A stretch of DNA of 5,839 nt from an uncultured Leptolyngbya sp. (GCA_937899365.1 CALBPH010000484.1:1-5839); one strand, 5' to 3'. Shown: positions 1 to 5,839, counted from the first letter of the stretch. Notes: generated by a model from the sequence alone, not told the origin. Program-made: numbers and translations.

Positions 1-122
1 CCTACGGAACCCTTGATATTCGAGATTTCAGCCTTGTAGTTGAGCGTTAGTCTTTTGAATAGCCAGATTTTGAGTCTCTATGGAAACAGAAACTGCAATA
101 AGATACCTGCAAAGATGTTTCT

Positions 123-377
123 ATGAATTTTCAGGTGAGTGAGATTCTTCCTGGCATTCCCACCTGGTTTATTGCCCGTCAGCATCGTTTTACCATCGAC
201 CAGGGCGAACGACGCGGTATCCACTGGCGTACCGGAGTTCTCTTTCGCGACCGAGAAGGCAAACACCTGGGTTTAATTCGTACTCTTCGTGACGATAGTA
301 TCAACGCTAACTACCTGAATCTCACCGTTCGCGGACCTGTCCCCCATGCATTTTTGACGTTCTACGAGAGGGTCTAG
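123..377 (+). pseudogene. Roco remnant, upstream fragment (COR-end region)
   Basis: An 84-codon open stretch that an automatic pipeline may call as a small hypothetical protein. Its ATG aligns with an internal Met of the Roco COR end rather than a natural start, no Shine-Dalgarno sequence precedes it, and it ends at a TAG created by a frameshift: the next expected residues (GLELTLRRYPG) follow directly in another frame from 371. The FRDREGKHLGLIRTL and YLNLTVRGPVPHAF segments belong to the Roco region after COR. It is best read as part of the pseudogene and not as a separate gene. Confidence 0.6.
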
Positions 378-591
378 AACTCACCCTCCGCCGCTATCCA
401 GGCCTCAAAATCACTCGTCTGCTTCCCTGCCCTGATCCAGATGAAACCGACGGCTAGAGCTGAAAAAGCCAAAGACACTGATTGAATGTCCCAACTGTTT
501 AGCTGATGTTTCAGTTCCAGGACTACTCTTTGGCCTACACTACACTACCCAAGACGCCGTCATCGAAAAAATCGATTCTCTCCAAGCCTCA

Positions 592-1218
592 ATGTCCCAA
601 GGCTTTACCGAACTCCGTGAACTCGTCCAACGCGACCTTATCCGCGAAATCCGCACTGTCCAAAAACAACTCGAATCCCCCTGCCCCAGCATCTTCGTCC
701 TCCGCCCCGATGACCGCAAACCCTGGCAAAAAGACATCGGCTCCCAACGCATCAACCTACAACTCTACTGCGAACACCCCGGCTGCCTCCACCCCGTCCA
801 AGACGGCGGCCTCTACCCCATCGACAACCCCAAAAAATGGCTAAAAACCATGACACCCCACATCAATCGCCTCTTCGGCATTCTCAAATACGTCACCCCC
901 GTCATGGGACCCTGGCTCAACATCTCCGCCCCCATCTACAGTGACCTCATCAAAAACGATCTGGCCCTCACCAAAGCCCTGGTGGCCAAGCTCCCAGAAA
1001 TTAAATCCGACGATGATGACCACAGTTTTATCGATGACGAGCGCGGTGATCGCCCCAACAAAATCAGCGGTGCCGCTTTGCGAATGCTCCATGAGTTTCT
1101 AAAACAAAAAGACCCAGAACAAGTTTGGGGAGGATTGACCCGCATAACCACCCCCGAAGGAGATGTGTTGTGGCTATGCAAAGAACACATCAAAGAGATT
1201 TATCCCACCTCTTCATAG
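592..1218 (+). CDS. Longest surviving open frame of the Roco remnant (C-terminal domain, 208 codons)
   Basis: From ATG 592 to TAG 1218 the frame is intact. Family sequence in the same frame runs back to about 454 with no start codon, so 592 is only the first available ATG and has no ribosome binding site. Visible segments are SMSQGFTELRELVQRD (helical), CPSIFVLRPDDR, INLQLYCEHPG, HPVQDGGLYPI, ILKYVTPVMGPW, LVAKLPEIKSDDDDHS with an acidic patch, and the terminal block AALRMLHEFLKQKD, WGGLTRITTPEGDVLWLCKE, which is the typical end of cyanobacterial Roco proteins. The reading frame and family conservation survive here better than upstream, so decay may be recent, or the fragment may occasionally be expressed. 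A separate function is not supported. An annotation as a hypothetical protein is likely in pipelines. Confidence 0.45.
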   Translation: MSQGFTELRELVQRDLIREIRTVQKQLESPCPSIFVLRPDDRKPWQKDIGSQRINLQLYCEHPGCLHPVQDGGLYPIDNPKKWLKTMTPHINRLFGILKYVTPVMGPWLNISAPIYSDLIKNDLALTKALVAKLPEIKSDDDDHSFIDDERGDRPNKISGAALRMLHEFLKQKDPEQVWGGLTRITTPEGDVLWLCKEHIKEIYPTSS

Positions 1219-1276
1219 AAGCCTATCTGAAAAACAAAATGCCTCTGAAATCATTAAAACTAACTACGAACCCACA

Positions 1277-1303
1277 TTGATACAATAGCTGCTATGCTAT
1301 AGA
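1277..1303 (+). promoter_or_regulatory. Possible promoter for the helicase gene
   Basis: TTGATA (1277-1282) and TATAGA (1298-1303) are separated by 15 bp, a plausible but short-spaced sigma70-type -35/-10 pair. Transcription would begin near 1310, giving a leader of about 175 nt before the ATG at 1486. An alternative -10 (TACAAT, 1281-1286) lacks a clear -35. This is called from sequence alone, at low confidence. Confidence 0.35.
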
Positions 1304-1305
1304 CC

Positions 1306-1356
1306 TCTCGGGGACCCGCCGGTTGGTAACCCATAGTGACCCCAGGGTCATCGAGA
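1306..1356 (+). promoter_or_regulatory. Structured 5' leader element ahead of the helicase, with competing hairpins
   Basis: Bases 1306-1317 (TCTCGGGGACCC) can pair with 1345-1356 (GGGTCATCGAGA). That gives ten Watson-Crick pairs, one G-U and a single G-A mismatch, closing a 27-nt loop that itself holds GGTT-GGT-AACC (1321-1331). The 3' arm GGGTCA (1345-1350) also forms a perfect short palindrome with TGACCC (1337-1342). The two structures exclude each other because both use 1345-1349. The rest of the leader has smaller inverted repeats: TAGGA-TT-TCCTA (1388-1399), and CAGCT/AGCTG (1440-1444 with 1453-1457) just upstream of the ribosome binding site. It is either a regulatory leader or, for the palindrome, a protein-binding site. 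The pairing is seen directly; the function is inferred. Confidence 0.45.
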
Positions 1357-1485
1357 AAACTCTTGAACCGTTTGCATCTCCCAGAACTAGGATTTCCTAC
1401 TTCATTCAAGACATACACTTATCCAGCCCGGACCGGAGCCAGCTAATACGACAGCTGATGGGGCAAGATTGGAGCAATTACATAC

Positions 1486-2787
1486 ATGCCATTTGACACC
1501 CTCGGCCTTTCCGCCGAACTTCTGCGTGCCGTCAACGAGCAAGGCTACACAGAACCCACACCCATCCAAAGCCAAGCTATCCCCGTTATCCTCAGCGGAC
1601 GCGATGTCATGGCCGGCGCCCAAACCGGCACCGGCAAAACCGCAGGCTTTACCCTGCCCATGCTGCATCAGCTCAGCCAAAAGCCGATCCCTAAGGGCCG
1701 ACGCCCTGTAAGAGCGCTGGTACTCACCCCCACCCGCGAGCTCGCGGCCCAAGTAGGCGACAGCGTAGAAACCTATGGCCGCCACCTGCCCCTGCGCTCA
1801 GCCGTTATCTTTGGTGGTGTCAAAATTAACCCCCAAATCCGACAGCTGCGCAACGGTGTCGATATCCTAGTCGCCACCCCCGGCAGACTGCTCGACCATG
1901 CCGGTCAGCAAACCGTAGACCTATCCCAGGTAGAAATTTTAGTCTTAGATGAAGCCGACCGCATGCTCGACATGGGCTTCATCCACGATATTCGTAAAGT
2001 GCTGGCCCTGATACCGGAGCAGCAATATCGTCAGAGCCTGCTATTTTCCGCCACCTTCTCCAAGGAAATTAAACGACTGGCAAGCAACCTGCTCGACCGC
2101 CCCGTGCTGGTCGAAGTCGCTGTCCAAAATGCCACAGCAGATGGCATTAAGCAGGTTATCCATCCGGTGGATAAAAGCCGCAAGCGGGAACTGCTGAGCC
2201 ACATGATCGGCGCCCACAACTGGCGTCAGGTGCTGGTCTTTACCCGCACCAAACATGGAGCCAACCGATTGGCCCAGCAGCTAGAAAAGGACGGTCTGAC
2301 AGCCGCCGCCATCCACGGCAATAAAAGCCAGGGAGCTAGAACCCGAGCACTGGCCGCCTTTAAGAGTGGTAAGGTGCGCGTACTGGTGGCTACCGACATT
2401 GCCGCCCGCGGTCTCGACATTGCCCAGCTGCCCCACGTAGTCAACTACGAACTACCTAACGTAGCTGAGGACTATGTCCACCGCATTGGTCGTACCGGTC
2501 GCGCCGGTAACGAGGGCGAAGCCGTCTCCCTGGTCTGTGTAGACGAGCATGGGCTGCTCAGGGGAATTGAGCGACTGTTAAAGAAAGATCTACCCAAGGT
2601 GGTGCTACCCGGGTATGAACCCGACCCCAGCATTAAACCCGAACCCATTCAGAACGGTCGCGGTCGCTCACAGCCGCGTAGACAGGGCAGCTCCCGCAAC
2701 GGCAGCGGCCGACGTAAACCATCGACCGCCCCCAAGGCAAAGCGCTCAATACCTGCCCCTGTTCGTAAGGTCAGCAGGGCCAAATAG
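1486..2787 (+). CDS. rhlE: RhlE-type DEAD-box ATP-dependent RNA helicase
   Basis: A complete 433-residue helicase that would unwind short RNA duplexes using ATP. Family roles include ribosome assembly, mRNA decay and cold adaptation. All core motifs are present: upstream Phe3 and the Q motif PTPIQ (24-28), motif I AQTGTGKT (45-52), Ia PTRELAAQV (82-90), GG (110-111), Ib TPGRL (131-135), II DEAD (155-158), III SAT (188-190), IV VFTRT (251-255), V ATDIAARGLDI (302-312) and VI HRIGRTGR (332-339). Residues from about 376 on form a basic, Arg/Ser/Pro-rich tail (NGRGRSQPRRQ), probably disordered and RNA-binding. Nothing is missing or truncated. The start is the ATG after GGAG (1471-1474), 11 nt upstream, with the conserved FDTLGLS opening directly after it. 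The long structured leader suggests post-transcriptional control. The closest cyanobacterial parallel is the CrhR/RhlE-like group, but membership in that subgroup cannot be settled here. Confidence 0.95.
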   Translation: MPFDTLGLSAELLRAVNEQGYTEPTPIQSQAIPVILSGRDVMAGAQTGTGKTAGFTLPMLHQLSQKPIPKGRRPVRALVLTPTRELAAQVGDSVETYGRHLPLRSAVIFGGVKINPQIRQLRNGVDILVATPGRLLDHAGQQTVDLSQVEILVLDEADRMLDMGFIHDIRKVLALIPEQQYRQSLLFSATFSKEIKRLASNLLDRPVLVEVAVQNATADGIKQVIHPVDKSRKRELLSHMIGAHNWRQVLVFTRTKHGANRLAQQLEKDGLTAAAIHGNKSQGARTRALAAFKSGKVRVLVATDIAARGLDIAQLPHVVNYELPNVAEDYVHRIGRTGRAGNEGEAVSLVCVDEHGLLRGIERLLKKDLPKVVLPGYEPDPSIKPEPIQNGRGRSQPRRQGSSRNGSGRRKPSTAPKAKRSIPAPVRKVSRAK

Positions 2788-2805
2788 TACGGTGTACGGA
2801 TGCGC

Positions 2806-3666
2806 CTAAAACGCAGGTAGGGGTGGCAATGGCTCCCCTAACCACTTTTTGGAAAAGTCATCTAGTTCACCACCTAAGCGCTTGTGATAAACAAACGTAT
2901 TGACCCACTGGAGTAAATCTACCTCACCCCGACGTAGACCAATATGGGCCGGAGATTCTTTGATGATGAACTTGCCTTCAATGTTCTTGTCGGGGTTGTT
3001 TTTTGATAGCTCTGCAGCCACCACATTCCCCGTAGCGATGAGATCCACCTGACCTGAGATCAACGACGATGCTGTGAGGCTATTGTCGGCAAATCGTTCT
3101 ATCTGTACGTCTTCACCAACAGCATCAGTGAGTTCAAGGTCTTCTAAGGTGCCTTGGGTAACGCCCACTTTGTAACTGCCTAAATCGCCAAAACCGCCCA
3201 CGTCAGAAATATCCGACGAGCCGTAAAGACCTGAGAAAAACGGAGCGTAGGGAATGGAGAAGAAAATAGATTTGGCCCGCTCAGGGTTGGCTCCCATACT
3301 GGAGATGACCAGATCCACCTTATTGGTTTGTAAAAAGGGAATGCGGTTGTCACTGGTCACTGGCACCAGCTCCAGATTTACACCCAGGTCTTCGGCAATT
3401 AGGTTGGCGACATCAATGTCGTAGCCTTCTAAGTTGCCGCTAGAATCTACCGAACCAAATGGCGCAAAATCTTGGGGTACAGCGATTTTGATGGTGCCTG
3501 ATTCAATAATTTGGTCCAGACTCGAAACCGTAGCCGCTTCATCCTGGGCGGTCACACTGGGGGAGCTTCCCCCACCTGTACAGGCCACAACCACCAACGA
3601 AAACACACAGGCGACAATTGCAATGGAGATGGTTTGCAACCAACGTCTGGGAATAGAAAAACCCAT
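2806..3666 (-). CDS. Amino-acid ABC transporter substrate-binding lipoprotein (family 3)
   Basis: A 286-residue solute-binding protein (SBP_bac_3 type) that captures polar amino acids outside the inner membrane and delivers them to the two permeases encoded just upstream. The N-terminus has RR at 7-8, a hydrophobic stretch (about 10-28) and lipobox VVAC with Cys29, then a Gly/Ser linker (TGGGSS), so it is a lipid-anchored protein. The fold begins at GTIKIAVPQDFAPFG (57-71), with GYDIDVANLIAEDLG (81-95) and DLVISSMGANPERAKSIFFS (118-137). Arg130 matches the conserved Arg that binds the ligand alpha-carboxylate. In the second lobe, SGQVDLIATGNVVAAEL has Gly213 where HisJ and GlnBP carry the Asp that binds the alpha-amino group. 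I chose ATG 3666: AGGA lies about 8 nt upstream and the signal peptide starts at once, whereas the upstream GTG at 3720 lies inside the predicted -10 box. The exact substrate is unknown; a NatF-like role is possible. Confidence 0.9.
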   Translation of the reverse strand: MGFSIPRRWLQTISIAIVACVFSLVVVACTGGGSSPSVTAQDEAATVSSLDQIIESGTIKIAVPQDFAPFGSVDSSGNLEGYDIDVANLIAEDLGVNLELVPVTSDNRIPFLQTNKVDLVISSMGANPERAKSIFFSIPYAPFFSGLYGSSDISDVGGFGDLGSYKVGVTQGTLEDLELTDAVGEDVQIERFADNSLTASSLISGQVDLIATGNVVAAELSKNNPDKNIEGKFIIKESPAHIGLRRGEVDLLQWVNTFVYHKRLGGELDDFSKKWLGEPLPPLPAF

Positions 3667-3718
3667 GGTCAAATCCTCACTCAAATCCTTGCTGGGCAAA
3701 GGAATGTACGATACGCCC

Positions 3719-3759
3719 ACCGTAGCAGGCTGAATGGGGAGAAGTGTATCTTAAGATAC
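3719..3759 (-). promoter_or_regulatory. NtcA-type nitrogen-regulated promoter of the binding-protein gene
   Basis: The gap contains GTATCTTAAGATAC (3746-3759), which fits the NtcA consensus GTA-N8-TAC exactly. It lies within a perfect 16-bp palindrome TGTATCTTAAGATACA (3745-3760). Read on the - strand, 21 nt separate its end from TACGGT (3724-3719), which fits the TAN3T -10 box. The known NtcA-activated arrangement is GTA-N8-TAC, about 22 nt, then TAN3T, upstream of genes induced when ammonium is scarce. Transcription would start near 3712, giving a leader of about 45 nt before ATG 3666. No good -35 is expected in this promoter class, because the activator site takes its place. Motif, spacing and direction are seen; NtcA binding is inferred. 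Confidence 0.75.
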
Positions 3760-3768
3760 AGGCTTACC

Positions 3769-4413
3769 TCAGTAGGTTAAGGATTTCTCTAGCTGTCGAC
3801 TGGCAATAGAGATGGGAAAACAAATGCCAAAGTAGACAACGGCCGTTACAAAATAGACAAAAAATGGTTCAAACGTGACGTTGGTGATGTTGGTGGCCGA
3901 GCGGGCTAGCTCGACAAAACCGATGGCGGAGGCCAGGGAGGTGCCTTTGATCACCTGGGCTAAAAACCCGACGGTGGGGGCAATGGAACGTTTGAGTGCC
4001 TGGGGCAGTATCACCAGTCCCAGCTGTTGAAAATACGTCATGCTTAGCGCTTTAGAGGCTTCCCACTGTCCTGTCGGGATTGATTCTACGGCACCGCGCC
4101 AAATATCACCTAGAATAGCGCTGGTAAAGGTGGTGAGGGCCAATGTTGCTGACATCCAAGGGCTGATGTCAATGCCTAAAATGCTGAGGCCAAAGAAGGC
4201 TAGCAAAAACTGGATCAGCAGCGGTGTGCCTTGCACAATTTCTAGGTAACCCCAGCTGAGATATTTGAGGAAACGAAAGGGAGAGATTCTCATTAGCATG
4301 AGGAGAAACCCGGCTAAGCCGCCACAGACAAAGGCAATGGACGAGAGTAACAGGGTCCAACGGGCAGCCCACAGCAGGGCAAAGACAATATCTAGGTGAC
4401 TAAAATCTCTCAT
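3769..4413 (-). CDS. Polar amino acid ABC transporter permease (HisM/GlnP type), second of pair
   Basis: A 214-residue integral membrane protein that would form half of the transport channel with the permease encoded just upstream. It has roughly five hydrophobic segments (about 10-41, 58-80, 88-103, 147-166 and 182-205). YLEIVQGTPLLIQFLLAFFG (56-75) is the family motif before the central helices. The cytoplasmic EAA loop that docks on the ATPase is DIWRGAVESIPTGQWEASKA (103-122) followed by LVILPQALK; its usual EAG is EAS here. The start is ATG 4413, 20 nt after the previous stop. A GTG at 4473 in the same frame would add 20 residues (PPSPIHLHP...) unlike the family and overlap the upstream gene by 40 nt, so I rejected it. 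The Shine-Dalgarno is weak (GGA about 4 nt ahead), suggesting translational coupling to the upstream permease. A NatG/NatH-like role is possible but unproven. Confidence 0.9.
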   Translation of the reverse strand: MRDFSHLDIVFALLWAARWTLLLSSIAFVCGGLAGFLLMLMRISPFRFLKYLSWGYLEIVQGTPLLIQFLLAFFGLSILGIDISPWMSATLALTTFTSAILGDIWRGAVESIPTGQWEASKALSMTYFQQLGLVILPQALKRSIAPTVGFLAQVIKGTSLASAIGFVELARSATNITNVTFEPFFVYFVTAVVYFGICFPISIASRQLEKSLTY

Positions 4414-4433
4414 GCATCCGTTTAGATGGGGGA

Positions 4434-5105
4434 TCAGATATAGCGGGTGAAGGTGAATAGGCGACGGTGGCACAGCTGGGCCAATAGCTTAAAGCCCAGG
4501 GCTAGGGCTACGTAGATTAGGGCCAGGGCAAAGTAAACTTCAAAGTCGCGAAAGGTGCGCGATCGCAAAAAATTTCCCATAAACGTCAGCTCCTTGGCTG
4601 AAATCTGTGAGACCACGCTAGACAGCAGCAACAGCAGCACCATCTGGCTGGTTAGCGCCGAATAAATGTTAGCAATGGCAGGCTTTAGCACCACCAAACG
4701 AAACACCTGACGACGGTTTAACCCCAGGGACATCCCTGCTTCAATTTGGCTGTGATCAATAGACTGAATCCCGGCTCGAATAATCTCAGTGGCATAGGCC
4801 CCAAAATTAATGGTGAGGGCCAGCAGAGCCGCTAGGGTGCTGCCCAAACGCGGCCCCGAACTAGAGATACCAAAAAAAATAAACAGCAGCTGTACTAGAA
4901 ACGGCGTATTGCGAATAGCCTCGACATAGGCGGCCGCTAGCAGACTGACATAGCGATTGCCCGAGGTGCGACACAGGGCACCCACAATCCCCACCAGCAG
5001 CCCTAACACGATGGCCAGGGCCGACAGCTGTAGCGTCAGCCCCACCCCGGCCAGCAGCAGATCCCAATTTTCCCAGATGACTTGAAACTGAAACCGATAG
5101 CCCAT
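4434..5105 (-). CDS. Polar amino acid ABC transporter permease (HisQ/GltK type), first of pair
   Basis: A complete 223-residue inner-membrane permease, likely the partner of the next gene in a heterodimeric amino-acid importer. Helices are visible at about 17-45, 55-80 (AAAYVEAIRNTPFLVQLLFI, the family signature), 88-108, 150-168 and 188-210. The EAA loop reads EIIRAGIQSIDHSQIEAGMS (107-126) with G at 128, ending in VVLKPAIANIY where most relatives have an LPQA-type end. The opening YRFQFQVIWENWDLLLAG is typical of permeases for glutamate/aspartate-like systems, so acidic or neutral polar amino acids are likely substrates (inference). The start is ATG 5105 with AGGG about 11 nt upstream. A HIP1 octamer lies in the coding sequence. 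The 117-nt gap upstream shows no strong promoter, and no ATPase gene is adjacent. Confidence 0.92.
   Translation of the reverse strand: MGYRFQFQVIWENWDLLLAGVGLTLQLSALAIVLGLLVGIVGALCRTSGNRYVSLLAAAYVEAIRNTPFLVQLLFIFFGISSSGPRLGSTLAALLALTINFGAYATEIIRAGIQSIDHSQIEAGMSLGLNRRQVFRLVVLKPAIANIYSALTSQMVLLLLLSSVVSQISAKELTFMGNFLRSRTFRDFEVYFALALIYVALALGFKLLAQLCHRRLFTFTRYI
4559..4566. repeat. HIP1 octameric palindrome (GCGATCGC)
   Basis: This is the highly iterated palindrome overrepresented in many cyanobacterial genomes, here inside the first permease gene. It is the only exact copy I found in the window. One 8-bp copy can occur by chance, so it supports the cyanobacterial assignment only together with the other clues. 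Confidence 0.75.
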
Positions 5106-5222
5106 GCGTTATCATCCCTGCACCACAGCCACCCCCCAATAGGGTTCGCCCCTGGGCAATTTTAAGCACATCGGTGGTCCGAAAGATGTTCGTAGAGCAG
5201 CTAAACCTGAGTCTGGCCGAGA
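5106..5222. other. 117-nt gap between the partial gene and the permease pair
   Basis: I see no convincing terminator. GCCC-CT-GGGC (within 5148-5157) is too tight to be a real hairpin terminator. On the - strand TAAAAT with an upstream TTTCGG could be a -10/-35 pair, but the 14-bp spacing is poor. No exact GTA-N8-TAC is present. The permeases may be co-transcribed with the gene to the right or start from a weak promoter here. Confidence 0.4.
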
Positions 5223-5839
5223 CTATCTCACCACTACAGTTTTTACATAGCCCTCTAGCTCTGGGCTAAACCGAGCAATAAACCCACCATCGGACGCATA
5301 CAGTTCAATCGGCAGCTGGGTGCGCTTACCAATATTGATCACTTCCTGCAGCAGCTGATTGACTTCAACAATCATCTGATCCGAGGCGGGCACGCTGCTA
5401 GCACGGTTGTTGGGGTCAGTGATGGAAAAATCCGTCAGTGCATCGTAATCTTTTGCCAGTAGGAGCTGCACCGAGCCCCCCTTAAGCCCAAACTGACAAA
5501 ATGTGGGCTTACAAATCCGGCTAAAGTTCTCTTCCGCCTTGCGAAACCGAATCGCTAACCGCAGATTCTCCTGGGCAGTGGCCAGGGCCGGTTCATAGGT
5601 TTTGAGCAGGTTTTGACCGTCGGACGAGCGAGAAGCCCCGTCCGGGACACCCTTGATCTGGGTGATGGCATCTCGCCAGCTCAGCATCGCCAGGGTCCAC
5701 TGCTCCTCCGATTCATACTGGCGGGCGGTGGCTGCATGGCGCACCGCTGCGTTATAAAACTGATCGGCGGCCTGTTCCCGCTGATAGCGGGTGCGGACGT
5801 CGCTAAGTTCGGTCTCAAACTTAGGTACAGCTTGCGGGT
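5223..5839 (-). CDS. Hypothetical helical-repeat protein, C-terminal part (5' end outside window)
   Basis: The frame is open from TAG 5223-5225 through the right edge, giving about 205 visible residues; the true start lies beyond 5839. The visible N-terminal half is alpha-helical and charged (KFETELSDVRTRYQREQAAD), followed by QYESEEQWTLAMLSWRDAIT, IKGVPDG, LLKTYEPALATAQENLRLAI. This pattern of W..A...W..AI..L..VP, then a spacer, then Y...L..A resembles a TPR-like helical repeat often seen in cyanobacterial proteins, which I know only as a pattern. After it, CKPTFCQFG contains a CxxxxC pair, then a small alpha/beta-like region (GSVQLLLAKDYDALTD) and IELYASDGGFIARFSPELEG. A GTG at 5744 is available, but the homology-like helical sequence continues upstream of it, so it is not the start. 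Function is unknown. It precedes the permease pair on the same strand by 117 nt, so an operon link is possible but weak. Confidence 0.7.
   Translation of the reverse strand, partial: PQAVPKFETELSDVRTRYQREQAADQFYNAAVRHAATARQYESEEQWTLAMLSWRDAITQIKGVPDGASRSSDGQNLLKTYEPALATAQENLRLAIRFRKAEENFSRICKPTFCQFGLKGGSVQLLLAKDYDALTDFSITDPNNRASSVPASDQMIVEVNQLLQEVINIGKRTQLPIELYASDGGFIARFSPELEGYVKTVVVR

Larger units (their letters stand above)
63..1218 (+). pseudogene. Decayed 3' end of a Roco-family (ROC-COR GTPase) protein gene
   Basis: Three consecutive stretches in three frames together read as the end of the COR domain plus the C-terminal region of a bacterial Roco protein. Stretch A (to about 374) has MNFQVSEILPGIPTWFIARQ, then an HWRTGVLF motif and NLTVRGPVP. 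Stretch B (371-454) reads GLELTLRRYPGLKITRLLPC. Stretch C (454-1218) reads LIECPNC, VSVPGLLFGLH, TQDAVIEKID, then the long C-terminal part. The frame slips by -1 near 366-374 and again near 449-457, each making an immediate stop (TAG 375-377, TAG 455-457). A TAA at 99-101 interrupts stretch A upstream, where PDFESLW (from 63) still looks like the COR end. Bases 3-62 may continue the match (RDFSLVVE) with TAGs at 48 and 60. The ROC GTPase and any leucine-rich repeats would lie left of the window. Intact Roco proteins are large GTPases, often scaffold or signalling proteins. This copy cannot make a continuous product unless the shifts are sequencing errors. Family assignment rests on recognised motifs, not a search. 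Confidence 0.8.

Noticed and set aside
841..1193. Antisense open frames opposite the Roco remnant
   Set aside because: They overlap well-matched Roco family sequence on the + strand and show no recognisable domain; they are shadows of the C-rich third codon positions.
1326..1339. Second NtcA-like site, GTA-N8-TGA, upstream of the helicase
   Set aside because: One half-site is imperfect, it lies downstream of the likely promoter inside the structured leader, and no TAN3T box is suitably placed.
1219..1485. tRNA or small RNA gene in the intergenic region
   Set aside because: No cloverleaf, no TTCGA-type T loop and no U-tract terminator; the pairing fits an mRNA leader better.
2788..2799. GTAC-GGT-GTAC inverted repeat between the convergent stops
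   Set aside because: A 4-bp stem with a 3-nt centre and no U-tract is too weak to call a terminator or operator.
3667..3720. GTG at 3720 as the start of the binding protein (18 extra residues)
   Set aside because: It would place a soluble stretch ahead of the signal peptide, it lies inside the predicted -10 box upstream of the likely transcription start, and ATG 3666 has a good Shine-Dalgarno sequence.
3745..3760. 16-bp palindrome as a transcription terminator of the permease genes
   Set aside because: It is AT-rich, has no loop and no U-tract on either strand, and it fits the NtcA box with a correctly spaced -10 much better.
3434..3780. + strand open frames opposite the binding-protein gene start and promoter
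   Set aside because: They lie antisense to a signal peptide and the NtcA-type promoter, with no family features or ribosome binding sites.
4414..4473. GTG at 4473 as the start of the second permease
   Set aside because: It overlaps the upstream permease gene by 40 nt and adds a proline/histidine-rich stretch not typical of the family; ATG 4413 begins a typical permease N-terminus.

Overview
The window looks like cyanobacterial chromosomal DNA, probably from a filamentous or Leptolyngbya-like lineage (the lineage is inference). The pointers are a HIP1 octamer (GCGATCGC) at 4559-4566, a textbook NtcA-type promoter (GTA-N8-TAC, then 21 nt, then TAN3T) ahead of a nitrogen-nutrient transporter gene, the remains of a Roco-family protein of the type common in filamentous cyanobacteria, and a helical-repeat protein with a repeat style familiar from cyanobacteria.

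Left part, + strand. Positions ~1-1218 hold the decayed 3' end of a Roco (ROC-COR GTPase) gene. The homologous peptide runs through three reading frames, with in-frame stops and two frameshifts, so it is a pseudogene or a fragment whose last ~250 codons remain open. A 267-nt intergenic stretch (1219-1485) follows. It carries a possible promoter and a strongly structured 5' leader with two mutually exclusive hairpins. Then comes an intact RhlE-type DEAD-box RNA helicase (1486-2787).

Right part, - strand. Reading leftwards from 5839: the C-terminal part of an unrecognised helical-repeat protein (5223 to beyond 5839), two polar-amino-acid ABC permeases (5105-4434 and 4413-3769, 20 nt apart), and an amino-acid-binding lipoprotein (3666-2806). 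The lipoprotein gene has its own NtcA-type promoter in the 102-nt gap behind the second permease. No ATPase gene is visible, so the transporter needs one encoded upstream outside the window or shared from elsewhere. The lipoprotein and helicase genes converge with only 18 nt between their stop codons and no visible terminator.

No wholly new system is evident. The best leads are the NtcA-type promoter that separates the binding protein from its permeases, the competing-hairpin leader of the helicase mRNA, and the erosion of the Roco gene.
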